From JAISFI01 sp031553775 (lineage in GTDB: Bacteria; Bacteroidota; Bacteroidia; Bacteroidales; Azobacteroidaceae), in contig JAVBLA010000018.1 of NCBI GenBank assembly GCA_031553775.1, positions 1 through 64,000 on the forward strand: a stretch of DNA of 64,000 bases. Reading direction: 5' to 3'. Positions 51,806 through 61,590 of this stretch are shown here, piece by piece. The position numbers and the translations under genes were made by a program. Position 1 is the first letter of the stretch. The number at the start of each line of letters is the position of its first letter. The notes under the pieces were generated by a model that was not told the origin of the DNA, searched no databases, and saw only the letters and a list, made by a program, of their open reading frames with translations.

Positions 51806-52966
51806 TCAAAAGACTTTCTCCCATAAATCTACAATTTTTTGAACCGAAAATTTACGGATGTCAGTCATTGCATTGACAGATAAAGTCTGTAATTTTTCCG
51901 TATTGTTCATCAAATTACATAACTTTGCTTCATACTCTTTCATATTGAAAGGACTGACCAATACACCATTCCTGTTATCTTCAATAATATCCGTAATCGA
52001 AGCATAACTTTGAAATGCAACCGGCACAACTCCCCATTGCATAGCTTCAGTCAAAACCATTCCCCAACCTTCATAATTGGATGTCATGCAAAAAATACTG
52101 GCATCCCGGTAATATGGAAGAGGATCCTGAAAACCTCCGAAAAAAACATTGCTTCCAGCGGCCAGTGACTTGAGGGATGCCACATATGCAGGATTCCCAT
52201 CTCCGATTATCACCAGTCTCCAGTCGGGATATCTCTTTCCTATCCTATTCCAGATCCTGATGATCCGGTCAATCCTTTTATTCGGGACGAGCATTCCCAC
52301 ATATAACAAGTCTTTTTTCTTTTGTGTTTTTACAACTACACTGTCAGGATATGAGTTTGGATTAGGAATGGCTATGTATTTACTGTTATATCCGGAACAT
52401 AAAAGATCCAACTCCGGATAAAAACACTCCGATAAAGTACAAACTAAATCTGTCTGTGGCAACAACTTCCTGAACTGATTTTTCCGATCCTGCAGGAATT
52501 GATGTTTGATTTTGGGAAATAAAATAATCCGGGCAATCCTTTTCAGTTTTTCCAGAAGCGACTTATTCTTAAGGGGATATACTTCACCCCATAGATAAGG
52601 ATATGCCAGTAAAGGAGTGGAATGTAATACTGAGATTATTTTCACAGGTTTATCTCCTCTATTAAGATACAACTCCGAATCCTCAAAATTTCCTGACTGA
52701 TTAATCACAACATCGATATTATTGTTTTTCAGAAAATTATGATAAAAAGTAATATTTTCCTGAGACATCAGGTCTTTTGAAGGAAAATATTCGAGTTTTG
52801 CCGGATAATCATATTCGTGCCTGACTGTGAGGGGACAATCATATATCAAATAAAAAACAGTGTACCCTCTCCTCTGCAGTTCAAGTGTAAGAGAATGGGT
52901 AACCCTTCCTATTCCTCCCCTTTCCGGATGAAATGGGGTAATATATGTAAACAATACATTTTTCAT
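51806..52966 (-). CDS. Family 4 glycosyltransferase
   Basis: GT-B enzyme of 386 residues: 'ITPFHPERGGIGRVTHSLTL' with the Gly-rich acceptor loop, 'LLYVGMLVPNKRIDRIIRIW' at the beginning of the donor domain, and 'SNYEGWGMVLTEAMQWGVVP' with the Glu motif. The middle has a basic, hydrophobic segment ('LLEKLKRIARIILFPKIKHQ') that may dock to the membrane. Its start is three bases after the FAD protein gene, and 31 bases separate its stop from the next GT4. Confidence 0.87.
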   Translation of the reverse strand: MKNVLFTYITPFHPERGGIGRVTHSLTLELQRRGYTVFYLIYDCPLTVRHEYDYPAKLEYFPSKDLMSQENITFYHNFLKNNNIDVVINQSGNFEDSELYLNRGDKPVKIISVLHSTPLLAYPYLWGEVYPLKNKSLLEKLKRIARIILFPKIKHQFLQDRKNQFRKLLPQTDLVCTLSECFYPELDLLCSGYNSKYIAIPNPNSYPDSVVVKTQKKKDLLYVGMLVPNKRIDRIIRIWNRIGKRYPDWRLVIIGDGNPAYVASLKSLAAGSNVFFGGFQDPLPYYRDASIFCMTSNYEGWGMVLTEAMQWGVVPVAFQSYASITDIIEDNRNGVLVSPFNMKEYEAKLCNLMNNTEKLQTLSVNAMTDIRKFSVQKIVDLWEKVF

Positions 52967-52969
52967 AAA

Positions 52970-54205
52970 TCACTCCGATAATTGCATTGCCAGGCCTTTT
53001 GCCTCCATCATACCATCTTCGATGGAACAATAAGTCCAACTTCCATATCGTCCTATTGAATAAAGATTGTGCTCTGCCAGAAGATCTTTCTTTTCTTTTA
53101 CATCCATGATCGAGCTTTCTGTTATATGTACATACGCAGGATTCATAATCACATGATGTTTCGACACCAGTTTCTGGGTAGTAATAACTCCGCTTTTTCT
53201 TAAGTCGGATAAAACGTTATCAAATAACAGGTCGACATCGATCTCTGTATCCTTATCAAAACCTAATTCCACATATAAGGACATCCTGGAATCATCGAAT
53301 ATATTATCATAATATCCTACCCGGTAGAAGCATAAATCCTTATTTGAAAAATAGACCCAATGATTTTGTGCATCTTTTCCTTTCGAATCAAATCCTAAAT
53401 TAAAAACCAGTACCTGATTCCATGAATAAATCTTTTTATCATAAGGCCATTGTATTAAATCCAGAAACTGAGGGAAAGGAGCTGTAGAAATAATCCTGTC
53501 ATAAGATAGTTTTCTTTTCGTTGTTTCAACTATTTTATTTTGAATATCGATAGCAATTACTTTTTCATCCAAAGCTATTTTATCAACCGGGACTCTCCTC
53601 TCTAAGGATTTTATATATTCTATCGCACCTCCTTTAGGATATGTGAAATTATCATTATAAGAATGAGAATCTTTTTTCTTAAAATTTAAAATGATTTCTT
53701 CTTTGGGAGCATATGGAAAAAACCGGCCCATCGCATGGGTATCCAGTCTATTCAAATCGCAGGCATACAATTTTTCATTATAAGGAATCAGAAATTTTTC
53801 AGCAATACTTTTCCCGAATTTATGATACAGCATTTCCTTAAAATTGTTATATGAGGGATATTCATTACTGAATAAATCATACAGGCAATCGATAAACTCC
53901 TCTTTATCCAACTGATGAATATTCTTTTGAAAAGGGAAATCGATATATTGGTTATTGTAATTTATCTGAGTATGCTTCCGGCATTTCAGGATCGTAGACG
54001 GCTCTATATATTTACAAATGTATTCTTCCAATTCAGGATTCCGGAAATGAAAAAAATGACCGGCATAATCCCAGACGAAACCATCTTGTTTTATAGTCCT
54101 GCAATATCCTCCCGGTTCTTTTTCTGTTTCAAGTACCAGGAAATCGTTTTTTGTAAATGATGCATATGTCAATCCGGTAGCCCCGGCACCTATTATTATA
54201 TCCAT
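52970..54205 (-). CDS. FAD-dependent protein, UDP-galactopyranose mutase/amine-oxidase-like
   Basis: 411 residues with an N-terminal FAD-binding Rossmann motif 'MDIIIGAGATGLTYASF', a Glu-containing ribose segment 'LVLETEKEPGGYCRTI' and 'DYAGHFFHFRN', then a C-terminal FAD segment 'YSIGRYGSWTYCSIEDGMME'. The layout is that of Glf-like and protoporphyrinogen-oxidase-like flavoproteins. In glycan clusters such proteins may isomerise or oxidise nucleotide sugars. I would not call it a true UDP-galactopyranose mutase without a structural comparison. It starts four bases after the upstream GT2. Confidence 0.7.
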   Translation of the reverse strand: MDIIIGAGATGLTYASFTKNDFLVLETEKEPGGYCRTIKQDGFVWDYAGHFFHFRNPELEEYICKYIEPSTILKCRKHTQINYNNQYIDFPFQKNIHQLDKEEFIDCLYDLFSNEYPSYNNFKEMLYHKFGKSIAEKFLIPYNEKLYACDLNRLDTHAMGRFFPYAPKEEIILNFKKKDSHSYNDNFTYPKGGAIEYIKSLERRVPVDKIALDEKVIAIDIQNKIVETTKRKLSYDRIISTAPFPQFLDLIQWPYDKKIYSWNQVLVFNLGFDSKGKDAQNHWVYFSNKDLCFYRVGYYDNIFDDSRMSLYVELGFDKDTEIDVDLLFDNVLSDLRKSGVITTQKLVSKHHVIMNPAYVHITESSIMDVKEKKDLLAEHNLYSIGRYGSWTYCSIEDGMMEAKGLAMQLSE

Positions 54206-54209
54206 TACT

Positions 54210-55205
54210 TTATTTTAAATTAAAAACATTCAGATTCATCTGTCGCCAGATGTATATGTAAGGTATGATTTTCTTTATATACAATTTATTTGAAGCCTTA
54301 TACAAATCAGGGCAAGTAGTCTTCAGGTACATATCCAGATTTTTCAAATAAGTTTTGCTGTATTCTTTATTCCAACTGTATGCCGGCGATAAAAGCAGAT
54401 GGTAAGTGAATCTGATTACATTCAGGTTGTCTTTAAAAAACATTCTCCGGACCTCGTCTTTCATTTCCGGCTCGTGTTGGCTGTAAAACAATGTAATTTT
54501 TTCACATAACCGGATATAATCTTCCAAATGATTATTATAACCATCCAGGCTTGTGCTTTGCCCTTCCCTACCAATATAATATTTATACAGGTTTATATCC
54601 GTAAAGTACAATGTTTCAACATAGACCAACGGAATCAGGTTATAATCTATATCTCCATAGTATTTATCTACAATAGTAATTTTATTTTCCTTCAACAATT
54701 CTGTCCTATAAGACAAGGTGGCCATCGGAAGATGTTTTTCGTACTGATTGCTCTTCAAATAATCGGCCAACCGGATTGCTTTGTTGCAAAGAGACAGATC
54801 ATAAATATCATCCCTGGAAGGTTTTTCTTCATACTCATAAGAAAAGGAAGATGCGACTAAATCAACATCAACAGATTTCAATAATGCAATAAATTTCACT
54901 AGTTCTTTTGTATCGAACCAATCGTCCGCATCTAATATTTTAAAATACTTTCCTTCAGCTTCCTTAATAGCACGATTTATTACAGTTCCCCAACCGCCAT
55001 TCGGTTTATCTATAACTCTCAACATTTCCGGGTATTTTTCCCTGTATTCGTTCGCTATAGATAGTGTTTGGTCTTTAGAACCATCATTTATCAGCAAAAC
55101 ATCTATTTTTTCCTGAAGTTCAGATAATAATACAGATTCTAAACACCGGGACAAATATAGTTCCATGTTATATGCCGGTATCGCTATTGTTAAAATTTTA
55201 TTCAT
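54210..55205 (-). CDS. Family 2 glycosyltransferase
   Basis: GT2 enzyme of 331 residues. 'ILTIAIPAYNMELYLSRCLE', 'LLINDGSKDQTL', the segment 'IDKPNGGWGTVINRAIKEAE' and the metal-binding LDADDWF (around 94-100) place it in the GT-A fold. The C-terminal 120 residues are Tyr-rich and differ from the other GT2 enzymes in the cluster. It is followed by the FAD protein after four bases and preceded by another GT2 with a 44-base gap. Confidence 0.87.
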   Translation of the reverse strand: MNKILTIAIPAYNMELYLSRCLESVLLSELQEKIDVLLINDGSKDQTLSIANEYREKYPEMLRVIDKPNGGWGTVINRAIKEAEGKYFKILDADDWFDTKELVKFIALLKSVDVDLVASSFSYEYEEKPSRDDIYDLSLCNKAIRLADYLKSNQYEKHLPMATLSYRTELLKENKITIVDKYYGDIDYNLIPLVYVETLYFTDINLYKYYIGREGQSTSLDGYNNHLEDYIRLCEKITLFYSQHEPEMKDEVRRMFFKDNLNVIRFTYHLLLSPAYSWNKEYSKTYLKNLDMYLKTTCPDLYKASNKLYIKKIIPYIYIWRQMNLNVFNLK

Positions 55206-55249
55206 TAGCTTATACTACTTGTGAAACAAGTTTTTCTGAGATTTATAAA

Positions 55250-56233
55250 TTAAATTACGCGTTTCTTCACTATTTTCCGAAGAATACTCATATACATCTG
55301 AGCTCCTATTATTTGAATAAATATCATTTTCATTTTTTGTTTCATTGCCAGGCCGGATGCTAAATATTTCCAACAGGGTACGGATATTTTCCGCATCCTT
55401 TGATAATAAGATTCAAATTGTCCGTCAGCAAAGGTATAATTAAAACGAATAGCTCTACTCATGGTTCTGTTCATACATTTCATAAAAATGTTCATATCAA
55501 CATTATACCTCTTCATTTTCTCCATATAGGTAATCGTTGCATTCAAATCGTCATAGCATCTTTTCAATGTTGCCAATGCAGAGTTTGTAGTCGAATTTTC
55601 CCGTTGCAAATACAAATATGCTCCTATATTTGAGATATAAATGTGATCAACCTGTTCCAGAATGAAACCCTGTATATAGCAATCTTCAAAAATCATCCCT
55701 TCAGGGAAGCGAAGACGATCGAATATCTTATGCTTATAGATATTCTCACAGACATAACCTCTTGCTCCGGATCCATTATCCGACCAGAACTCAAATGCTT
55801 TTTTTATTCCATATATATGTTCTTCCAAGACTTTATCAACTATCTTTTTGCCATCCGGATAGACAAAAACCAATGGGAATCGAAGAAAATCTATAGATAA
55901 ATCGCTTAACAATATGGGTATATTTTCAGCATACAAATCTTTCGAAATAGCATCATCTGAATCTATAAAAGAAATATATTGCCCCCGGGCAATATCCAAA
56001 CCGGCATTACGAGCAGAGCTTTGTCCCCCGTTTCTTTTATGAATAACAATTATCCTGTTGTCACGCTCCTTATAGTCATCGCAAATACTGCCACTACTAT
56101 CAGTAGAACCATCATCGATTAGTATCAATTCAAAATCAGTAAATATCTGATCTAAAACACTATCGATACACTTGGATAAATAAGGCTCTACATTATAGAC
56201 AGGAACAATAATGCTCAAAACAGGATTTTTCAT
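55250..56233 (-). CDS. Family 2 glycosyltransferase
   Basis: GT2 enzyme of 327 residues. The start 'MKNPVLSIIVPVYNVEPYLS', 'LILIDDGSTDSSG', 'GGQSSARNAGLDIARGQYIS' and FIDSDDA (about 91-97) form a textbook GT2 N-terminus, probably for hexose or N-acetylhexosamine transfer. The start overlaps the stop of the GT32 gene by four bases (ATGA), which indicates translational coupling. The C-terminus is basic with a hydrophobic patch ('MKMIFIQIIGAQMYMSILRK'). Confidence 0.88.
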   Translation of the reverse strand: MKNPVLSIIVPVYNVEPYLSKCIDSVLDQIFTDFELILIDDGSTDSSGSICDDYKERDNRIIVIHKRNGGQSSARNAGLDIARGQYISFIDSDDAISKDLYAENIPILLSDLSIDFLRFPLVFVYPDGKKIVDKVLEEHIYGIKKAFEFWSDNGSGARGYVCENIYKHKIFDRLRFPEGMIFEDCYIQGFILEQVDHIYISNIGAYLYLQRENSTTNSALATLKRCYDDLNATITYMEKMKRYNVDMNIFMKCMNRTMSRAIRFNYTFADGQFESYYQRMRKISVPCWKYLASGLAMKQKMKMIFIQIIGAQMYMSILRKIVKKRVI

Positions 56234-57072
56234 ATTGTATCTGCTAACTCTTTAGTTTTGAAAGCCCTTTTAATTTTGTCCGTATTTTTTTTACCCAAAA
56301 TTTTCAAGACGATTTTTTTAACCGACTGGCCCCAACTCTTTTTATCTTCGAATTCATACCAACTATGTGCGCATAAGTGAAGAGAATATCGAATTTTATT
56401 ATCTTCTCCCAAGGCAGGGATATCATCATTTGTTTTTTTTATAATAGCCAAATCATAGCATGTAGAGAAAACATCCGGTGGATATAGATGAATATCGCCA
56501 TCTAATACCTGGTATAATGGAATGTATTTAAAACCGTATTGTTCTACAGTTATTTTCAACATTACCCGAGGCATTATAATGCTCCAATAATATTTTGGAT
56601 CGTTTATAAATTCCTTATCCTGATAAAAGTCCAATATATTTTTTATCCAATGATGTCCTTTTTCGGCACCGATAACAGCAGCTTCAATTCCGATACCATT
56701 TGCCTCTTTTTTCTTTAGGCTTTCATAAAATATACGGGGATTAAATTCTATGCTGCTAAAAGCAGAATGGACTAAAAACGGGTCAAAACTCCTGTAAACC
56801 ATTACATCCATATCCAAATAGATTCCCCCATAATGATAGAGAGCATATAAGCGGATATAGTCTGCCGCATAAGCCCATTTTCTGGCGTCACAAGCCTGCC
56901 TGACAAACAGAACCTCATCTACAGGAAATCGTTTCATATCCCACAACAAGATCTCATAATCCGGCATACACTGTTTCCAAGAATCAACACACTGTTTGTA
57001 CAATGGAGGAAGAGGATCTCCGCTTAACCAGCAGCAATGAATTATTTTGGGGATTTTATTTCCGGAGTCCAT
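56230..57072 (-). CDS. GT32-type capsular polysaccharide glycosyltransferase
   Basis: 280 residues of the DXD sugar-binding family (GT32, related to Och1 and mannosyl- or galactosyltransferases). 'KIPKIIHCCWLSGDPLPPLY' is the conserved N-terminus and 'AADYIRLYALYHYGGIYLDM' with the following Asp gives the DMD metal-binding motif. The C-terminus has 'LHLCAHSWYEFEDKKSWGQS', the usual His-x-W end of the family. It overlaps both neighbours: by 17 bases upstream and by an ATGA downstream. Confidence 0.9.
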   Translation of the reverse strand: MDSGNKIPKIIHCCWLSGDPLPPLYKQCVDSWKQCMPDYEILLWDMKRFPVDEVLFVRQACDARKWAYAADYIRLYALYHYGGIYLDMDVMVYRSFDPFLVHSAFSSIEFNPRIFYESLKKKEANGIGIEAAVIGAEKGHHWIKNILDFYQDKEFINDPKYYWSIIMPRVMLKITVEQYGFKYIPLYQVLDGDIHLYPPDVFSTCYDLAIIKKTNDDIPALGEDNKIRYSLHLCAHSWYEFEDKKSWGQSVKKIVLKILGKKNTDKIKRAFKTKELADTI

Positions 57073-57853
57073 GGAATATCTTATTATAGATTTTTAAAAG
57101 CGTTTTATTGGCAATCAGCTTATCATACAGTTTTATTGCACTTGCATGCTTATATCGGTCCAGTTCTTTTATATCAGATAAAACACGGGGCGGAAACGTA
57201 GATTCCAGTATTTTCTGGGTTTCCTCGTATGCTCTTTCCGGATAAACCGTACTTACGCCCATTGTATCAAAGCAGGAAATATCCCAATCGATATATCTAA
57301 CAAAAACATTACCTACAATGATGGTATCAATAAAAAACTTCCAATCCGAAGCAATTTTATATTCTTCCGAGTACAAGCCAAAGCGATCAAATAGATCTCT
57401 CTTAATAAAACAAGCCTGATGATTCATCCGTCGTATAATCAAATCATACAACCCGAATTCAGATTTTCCGACACCTTTATTTTGTATTCGTTCTTTCTGA
57501 AAAATTTTTATTACATTTCCATATACAATATCCTGATTGAAATCTAATGTCAATAATTCAGATAATATAGTATGACGGATCAATGTATCTCCGGAATTGA
57601 GGAATAAGCAATATTCTCCTTTTGCCTGAAGAATACCCTTGTTCATTGCATTATAAATTCCCGTATCCGGTTCACTGATCCAATAATCAATTTTATTCGT
57701 ATATTGTTCGAGTATGCCGACACTATCATCTGTAGATCCTCCATCAATCACGATATATTCGTAATCAATAGAATCCTGGCAAATAACGCTTTCAATCGTT
57801 TCTTTCAGGCCAGGAGCGTTATTGAGATTAATCGTTATAATTGAAAACTTCAT
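57056..57853 (-). CDS. Family 2 glycosyltransferase (short, WcaA/WcaE type)
   Basis: GT2 enzyme of 265 residues. 'FSIITINLNNAPGLKETIES', 'YIVIDGGSTDDSVGIL', 'SEPDTGIYNAMNKGI' and FLNSGDT (about 90-96, in place of DXD) are the marks of the short type seen in colanic-acid and capsule clusters. Such enzymes often add GlcNAc, Gal or Fuc with inversion. It starts two bases after the upstream GT2 stop and overlaps the GT32 gene. Confidence 0.88.
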   Translation of the reverse strand: MKFSIITINLNNAPGLKETIESVICQDSIDYEYIVIDGGSTDDSVGILEQYTNKIDYWISEPDTGIYNAMNKGILQAKGEYCLFLNSGDTLIRHTILSELLTLDFNQDIVYGNVIKIFQKERIQNKGVGKSEFGLYDLIIRRMNHQACFIKRDLFDRFGLYSEEYKIASDWKFFIDTIIVGNVFVRYIDWDISCFDTMGVSTVYPERAYEETQKILESTFPPRVLSDIKELDRYKHASAIKLYDKLIANKTLLKIYNKIFHGLRK

Positions 57854-57855
57854 TT

Positions 57856-58866
57856 TTAATAAAAACGGCTAATGATACGATCTAGCATTCGCACCCAATA
57901 CTTATTTCTATTTTTCTGACTTCTAATTAACCATTTGTTAATGGCTTTTTCCCATTTCTTACGAGGATCTTTGTACTTTTCCGGATTAGGATAGTTCCAT
58001 TTCTGGGCAATATTGCACCAATTTACAGTCCAGATATTTAAATGTCTAAAGTATGAAGTTCCAAATTCATTCATATAATCTAAAACCGTTCTTTCCCATA
58101 ACAACATTGATTGATGGTAGATAGATGTAATATCAATACCATATTTTGTATATTCATCAAACCACATTCTCTGTACTGGTTTCAACTTTACTTCATTTAT
58201 TTCGTACATATGATGGTATCTTCTAAACACGTCAACCGGATTATTATTCATTTTAATCAGCTCTACACATTGATACCACCGGTGCTTACTTAACATTCTT
58301 TCCCAATCTGTATATTGGTAATGAAGAATTTTTATTTCTTTTAAATAAATCTCATCATAGCTGAAAGGTCGAGGTAGTCGGGATGCGTGAATCACCCCTG
58401 TTTTAAATTCAGTATTATCATCAACATACATACACGAATTTGGTAAATTTTCCCAATAAGTTTCAAAATCAGGATTAATGTTCAACCAAGGAAAATTTAT
58501 AATCGTTCCTTGGGGAGAAGACAATATTGTTTCCCATTCTTTGGAATATTCCCAATTTGGTGTAAGAAATTCATCCGCGTCAAGAGAAATAAGGATACGA
58601 TCTCCTTCTATTTCACGAGCAGCATCAAATAGTGGTTTTCTCATTAAATACTCATCAAAATAAGGAAGTTCCTTATTTTCCAGCAAAACAACTTTAGAGT
58701 ACTTTTTAGCAATTTCAATGGAACCATCGGTCGAGCCCTGATCAGACAATATAATATAGTCCGCCCAAAGAGATGCCGCTTTTAGAAAACGATCTAAAAT
58801 CCAAACTTCATTTTTTATTGGAGTAAGACAAATTACAACTGGCTTATTTTTATCTTCGCGGTACAT
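57856..58866 (-). CDS. Family 2-like glycosyltransferase
   Basis: 336 residues. 'PVVICLTPIKNEVWILDRFL', 'LSDQGSTDGSIEIAKKY' and SLDADEFL (about 94-101) belong to a subgroup of GT2 that begins with L-T-P-x-K-N-E and carries a longer, Trp- and Tyr-rich C-terminal half ('YRHHMYEINEV'-like segments). This subgroup is common in lipopolysaccharide and capsule loci; the acceptor is unknown. It is separated from the DUF5672 gene by 16 bases. Confidence 0.82.
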   Translation of the reverse strand: MYREDKNKPVVICLTPIKNEVWILDRFLKAASLWADYIILSDQGSTDGSIEIAKKYSKVVLLENKELPYFDEYLMRKPLFDAAREIEGDRILISLDADEFLTPNWEYSKEWETILSSPQGTIINFPWLNINPDFETYWENLPNSCMYVDDNTEFKTGVIHASRLPRPFSYDEIYLKEIKILHYQYTDWERMLSKHRWYQCVELIKMNNNPVDVFRRYHHMYEINEVKLKPVQRMWFDEYTKYGIDITSIYHQSMLLWERTVLDYMNEFGTSYFRHLNIWTVNWCNIAQKWNYPNPEKYKDPRKKWEKAINKWLIRSQKNRNKYWVRMLDRIISRFY

Positions 58867-58882
58867 GAGAATACAGATAATT

Positions 58883-59719
58883 TTAGTTTAAGATATACTG
58901 TTTCCAAAAGTTCTTATCGTGTTTATGCCATGCATGGCAACCGAAAGGTAATTGAAATATTCCCTCTTCAGACATCTTCTTTGCACCTTTTTCCAATGCA
59001 AATCTTAAAGCAATATCTACTTCCGGAATATTTAGCTTCAAACGTGTATTTTCCAAAAAAACAGAATAAAATACATCTTCAAGATAAAAATTTAATGATC
59101 GATAATATTGTATGTTATTTTTATACCCTAAAAATTTCATAAACATTACAAACCTCCATAAAAATTTTCTGAAAGAAGAAAATGCTGAATATTGTTCATA
59201 AATTTGTCTCCAAGTAAACAATGGCTTTTTTGAACTTAATACTCTTATGAATGTTTCAACCCTCCTCAGAGAAAAGCCCCCATTTCCTACTTTTGTAAAT
59301 TTAATTTTCACATTTTCTGTAGCTCTGTCCACCGGATTATTTTCCAACCATGGAGCACCTACATAATCATAGCCTAAGCTACACCAATACTTCAACTCAT
59401 CTCTAAATACATATGCATCTAATTGATAAATTAAAATATATTCGACATCCTCAAACGATTTATAAAATTTTTTTTCCAGCATCAGTTTACTGTATCCGTC
59501 TAGACTTTCAAAATATATTTTATCAAAATAGATAATCTTATATTCTATATTGAATTGCTTAAAAAGAGACTCATATACGGTCAAATCTAACCCTGAAGGT
59601 GAAACTATCGTAAATGGATATGGATGTAATACCGTTATTGCCTGTTTAAAAGAGATCATTTCTATTTCATCAGGAACTATTTTGTATATTGGCATTACTA
59701 TGTTTACAATCTCTTTCAT
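58883..59719 (-). CDS. DUF5672 family putative glycosyltransferase
   Basis: 278 residues. 'YILIYQLDAYVFRDELKYWC' with the D-A-Y/F-R-D block, 'GYDYVGAPWLENN' and 'KVGNGGFSLRRVETFI' are the defining segments of DUF5672, a family with a glycosyltransferase-like fold found in glycan clusters. The C-terminus ends 'LPFGCHAWHKHDKNFW'. Its activity has not been shown as far as I know. It overlaps the next upstream gene by an ATGA, so it is translated with the rest of the operon. Confidence 0.82.
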   Translation of the reverse strand: MKEIVNIVMPIYKIVPDEIEMISFKQAITVLHPYPFTIVSPSGLDLTVYESLFKQFNIEYKIIYFDKIYFESLDGYSKLMLEKKFYKSFEDVEYILIYQLDAYVFRDELKYWCSLGYDYVGAPWLENNPVDRATENVKIKFTKVGNGGFSLRRVETFIRVLSSKKPLFTWRQIYEQYSAFSSFRKFLWRFVMFMKFLGYKNNIQYYRSLNFYLEDVFYSVFLENTRLKLNIPEVDIALRFALEKGAKKMSEEGIFQLPFGCHAWHKHDKNFWKQYILN

Positions 59720-60579
59720 TTGGCTGTTAATGAATAATACTTTGATTTTAGCATTAAGTAATGCTTCATATATAAAAATTTCACCATTTCCTTAAAAGAA
59801 TTACGATCCACACCCAATGCACAAATATACTTTATTTTATAGTATAGACTCATTTCAAACATTGCTGCCTGACTAAAGCCATAATAAAACCTCCGTATCT
59901 GTGATTTCTGTGCCTTATTTGGCACCACAGTATTAAATATTCGTTTTTTTTGATGATACTCTATAGATGCATTTATCCATTCTTTTCCAAAATTACCTAT
60001 TGAAAAATGGGTAATCAATAGAGAGCTAAATACCTGAACTTTATACTTTAAAGAAACTCTGTAAGTATAATCAATATCATAAAAATGGTATCCTTTAACA
60101 GACTCATCAAATTTAATTTCACTCCAAATTCTTTTGGGAGAAAAAATCACAACTCCATCAAGCACATTTACTGATATAGGTTTGTCTGATTTTGTACCAA
60201 GTAAACATTTTTGGTTATTGTAAATGTGACAAATATAAGCATGGTCCCATCCCTCGATTCCGCTACCCCATCCTGTCGGTAAATAAGTTTTCAGACCTCC
60301 GGCAACACCTAATGCACCAAGATTATTATCTTTTTCAAAACAATCGCATATAATACCCCCCCAATTATCTGTTTCAAAAACCACATCTTCATGTACAAAG
60401 CACAATATAGGATAATTGGCATTATCTGCGCCCATATTGTAAGCTTCCGAGATAGAATATTTTCGGTTATTCTCAATTGGGATTAATTCATAAGGAACCT
60501 CTCCAATCGTTTTTTCAATACTTTCAGATAGTTGATCGTAATATTTTTTTCGATATGTAGATACAATAATAGATATCAT
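59716..60579 (-). CDS. GT-A glycosyltransferase, StrF-like subgroup
   Basis: 287 residues. 'MISIIVSTYRKKYYDQLSES', 'ELIPIENNRKYSISEAYNMG' and 'PILCFVHEDVVFETDNW' (with His-Glu-Asp in the place of DXD) mark the subgroup in which glycosyltransferase domains resemble StrF. 'KGYHFYDIDYTYRVSLKYKV' is the second conserved block. The sugar is unknown. The end overlaps the DUF5672 start and the start overlaps the stop of the upstream GT2 by one base. Confidence 0.8.
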   Translation of the reverse strand: MISIIVSTYRKKYYDQLSESIEKTIGEVPYELIPIENNRKYSISEAYNMGADNANYPILCFVHEDVVFETDNWGGIICDCFEKDNNLGALGVAGGLKTYLPTGWGSGIEGWDHAYICHIYNNQKCLLGTKSDKPISVNVLDGVVIFSPKRIWSEIKFDESVKGYHFYDIDYTYRVSLKYKVQVFSSLLITHFSIGNFGKEWINASIEYHQKKRIFNTVVPNKAQKSQIRRFYYGFSQAAMFEMSLYYKIKYICALGVDRNSFKEMVKFLYMKHYLMLKSKYYSLTAK

Positions 60580-61514
60580 TATAACCTTATTATTATTTTT
60601 TTTAGCACTTTGAATACAATAAACGGATCTGCTCTCATTGCTTCAGGAACAACATTTAATATCTTATATTTCAGAATATCTTTTCCAGATAAAGCTTGTT
60701 GCTTAGCCCAAATCGTCAGGATATAATTCAGCAAAGATGACATTATATCCGGTTCTATATTTACTATTTTTCTGAATTTACGGACAAGCATGTAATATTC
60801 CTTTATATTATCAAAAGTCTCCATGCACTTAAAACTTGTTTTAGCCGAATGCTCTCTAAAACGGTTCAGCGGATCTGAAATAAATGCAACATCCGAAACA
60901 GACAATATCTTCAGGTAAAGCATCCAATCTCCATCAACCTTAAAAGAAGTATCAACACCTCCGACAGCCGTACAGATTTCCTTATTAAAAAGAACAGCAC
61001 TTACATTTGGAATTACATTACAAAACAACATATATTTTTGGGCAAATGAAATTCCGTTATATTGGAAATCTGCTTTCCACAGATCTTCATCCAAAGGATC
61101 CGTATGGAATTTCCAATTACCTATAATTGTATTATTTTCATTTATTCTTAACGATTGACAATAAACTATACCGATCCCCGAATCTGTTTCTATTTTTTTT
61201 ACTGTTCTTTCTAAAAAAAGAGGATCGCTATAATCATCACTTTCTGCAATCCAAACATATTTTCCCCGGGATAAACCAAAGCATTTCTTCCATTGCTTAA
61301 ATGCAGAACCTGAGTTTTGAGTATTATATATAATGTCAAAAACCTTCGGATGATTTCTATACTGTTCTATAATTTCCTTACTATTATCTGTAGAACAATC
61401 ATCCAAAATTATCAGCTCAAAATCTTGATAAGTTTGATTTATCACACTATCTATACGTTGTTTAAGATAGAGGGCGTGATTATAGTTGGGGATAATAACA
61501 GTAACCTTAGGCAT
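60579..61514 (-). CDS. Family 2 glycosyltransferase
   Basis: GT2 enzyme of 311 residues: 'VTVIIPNYNHALYLKQRIDS', 'LILDDCSTDNSKEII', 'NSGSAFKQWKKCFGLSRGKY' and the metal-binding AESDDYS (about 93-99). The block with FxQWxKG-like spacing ('FKQWKKCF') is typical of a GT2 subgroup common in Bacteroidetes glycan loci. It is preceded by a 76-base gap and followed directly by the StrF-like gene. Donor unknown. Confidence 0.87.
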   Translation of the reverse strand: MPKVTVIIPNYNHALYLKQRIDSVINQTYQDFELIILDDCSTDNSKEIIEQYRNHPKVFDIIYNTQNSGSAFKQWKKCFGLSRGKYVWIAESDDYSDPLFLERTVKKIETDSGIGIVYCQSLRINENNTIIGNWKFHTDPLDEDLWKADFQYNGISFAQKYMLFCNVIPNVSAVLFNKEICTAVGGVDTSFKVDGDWMLYLKILSVSDVAFISDPLNRFREHSAKTSFKCMETFDNIKEYYMLVRKFRKIVNIEPDIMSSLLNYILTIWAKQQALSGKDILKYKILNVVPEAMRADPFIVFKVLKKIIIRL

Positions 61515-61590
61515 TTTAATTTTTATTAGTTTCCTTAGCTAAACCAGTTCTCTCTATAAATATTTATACAAGAACATACTTCCATTCATA

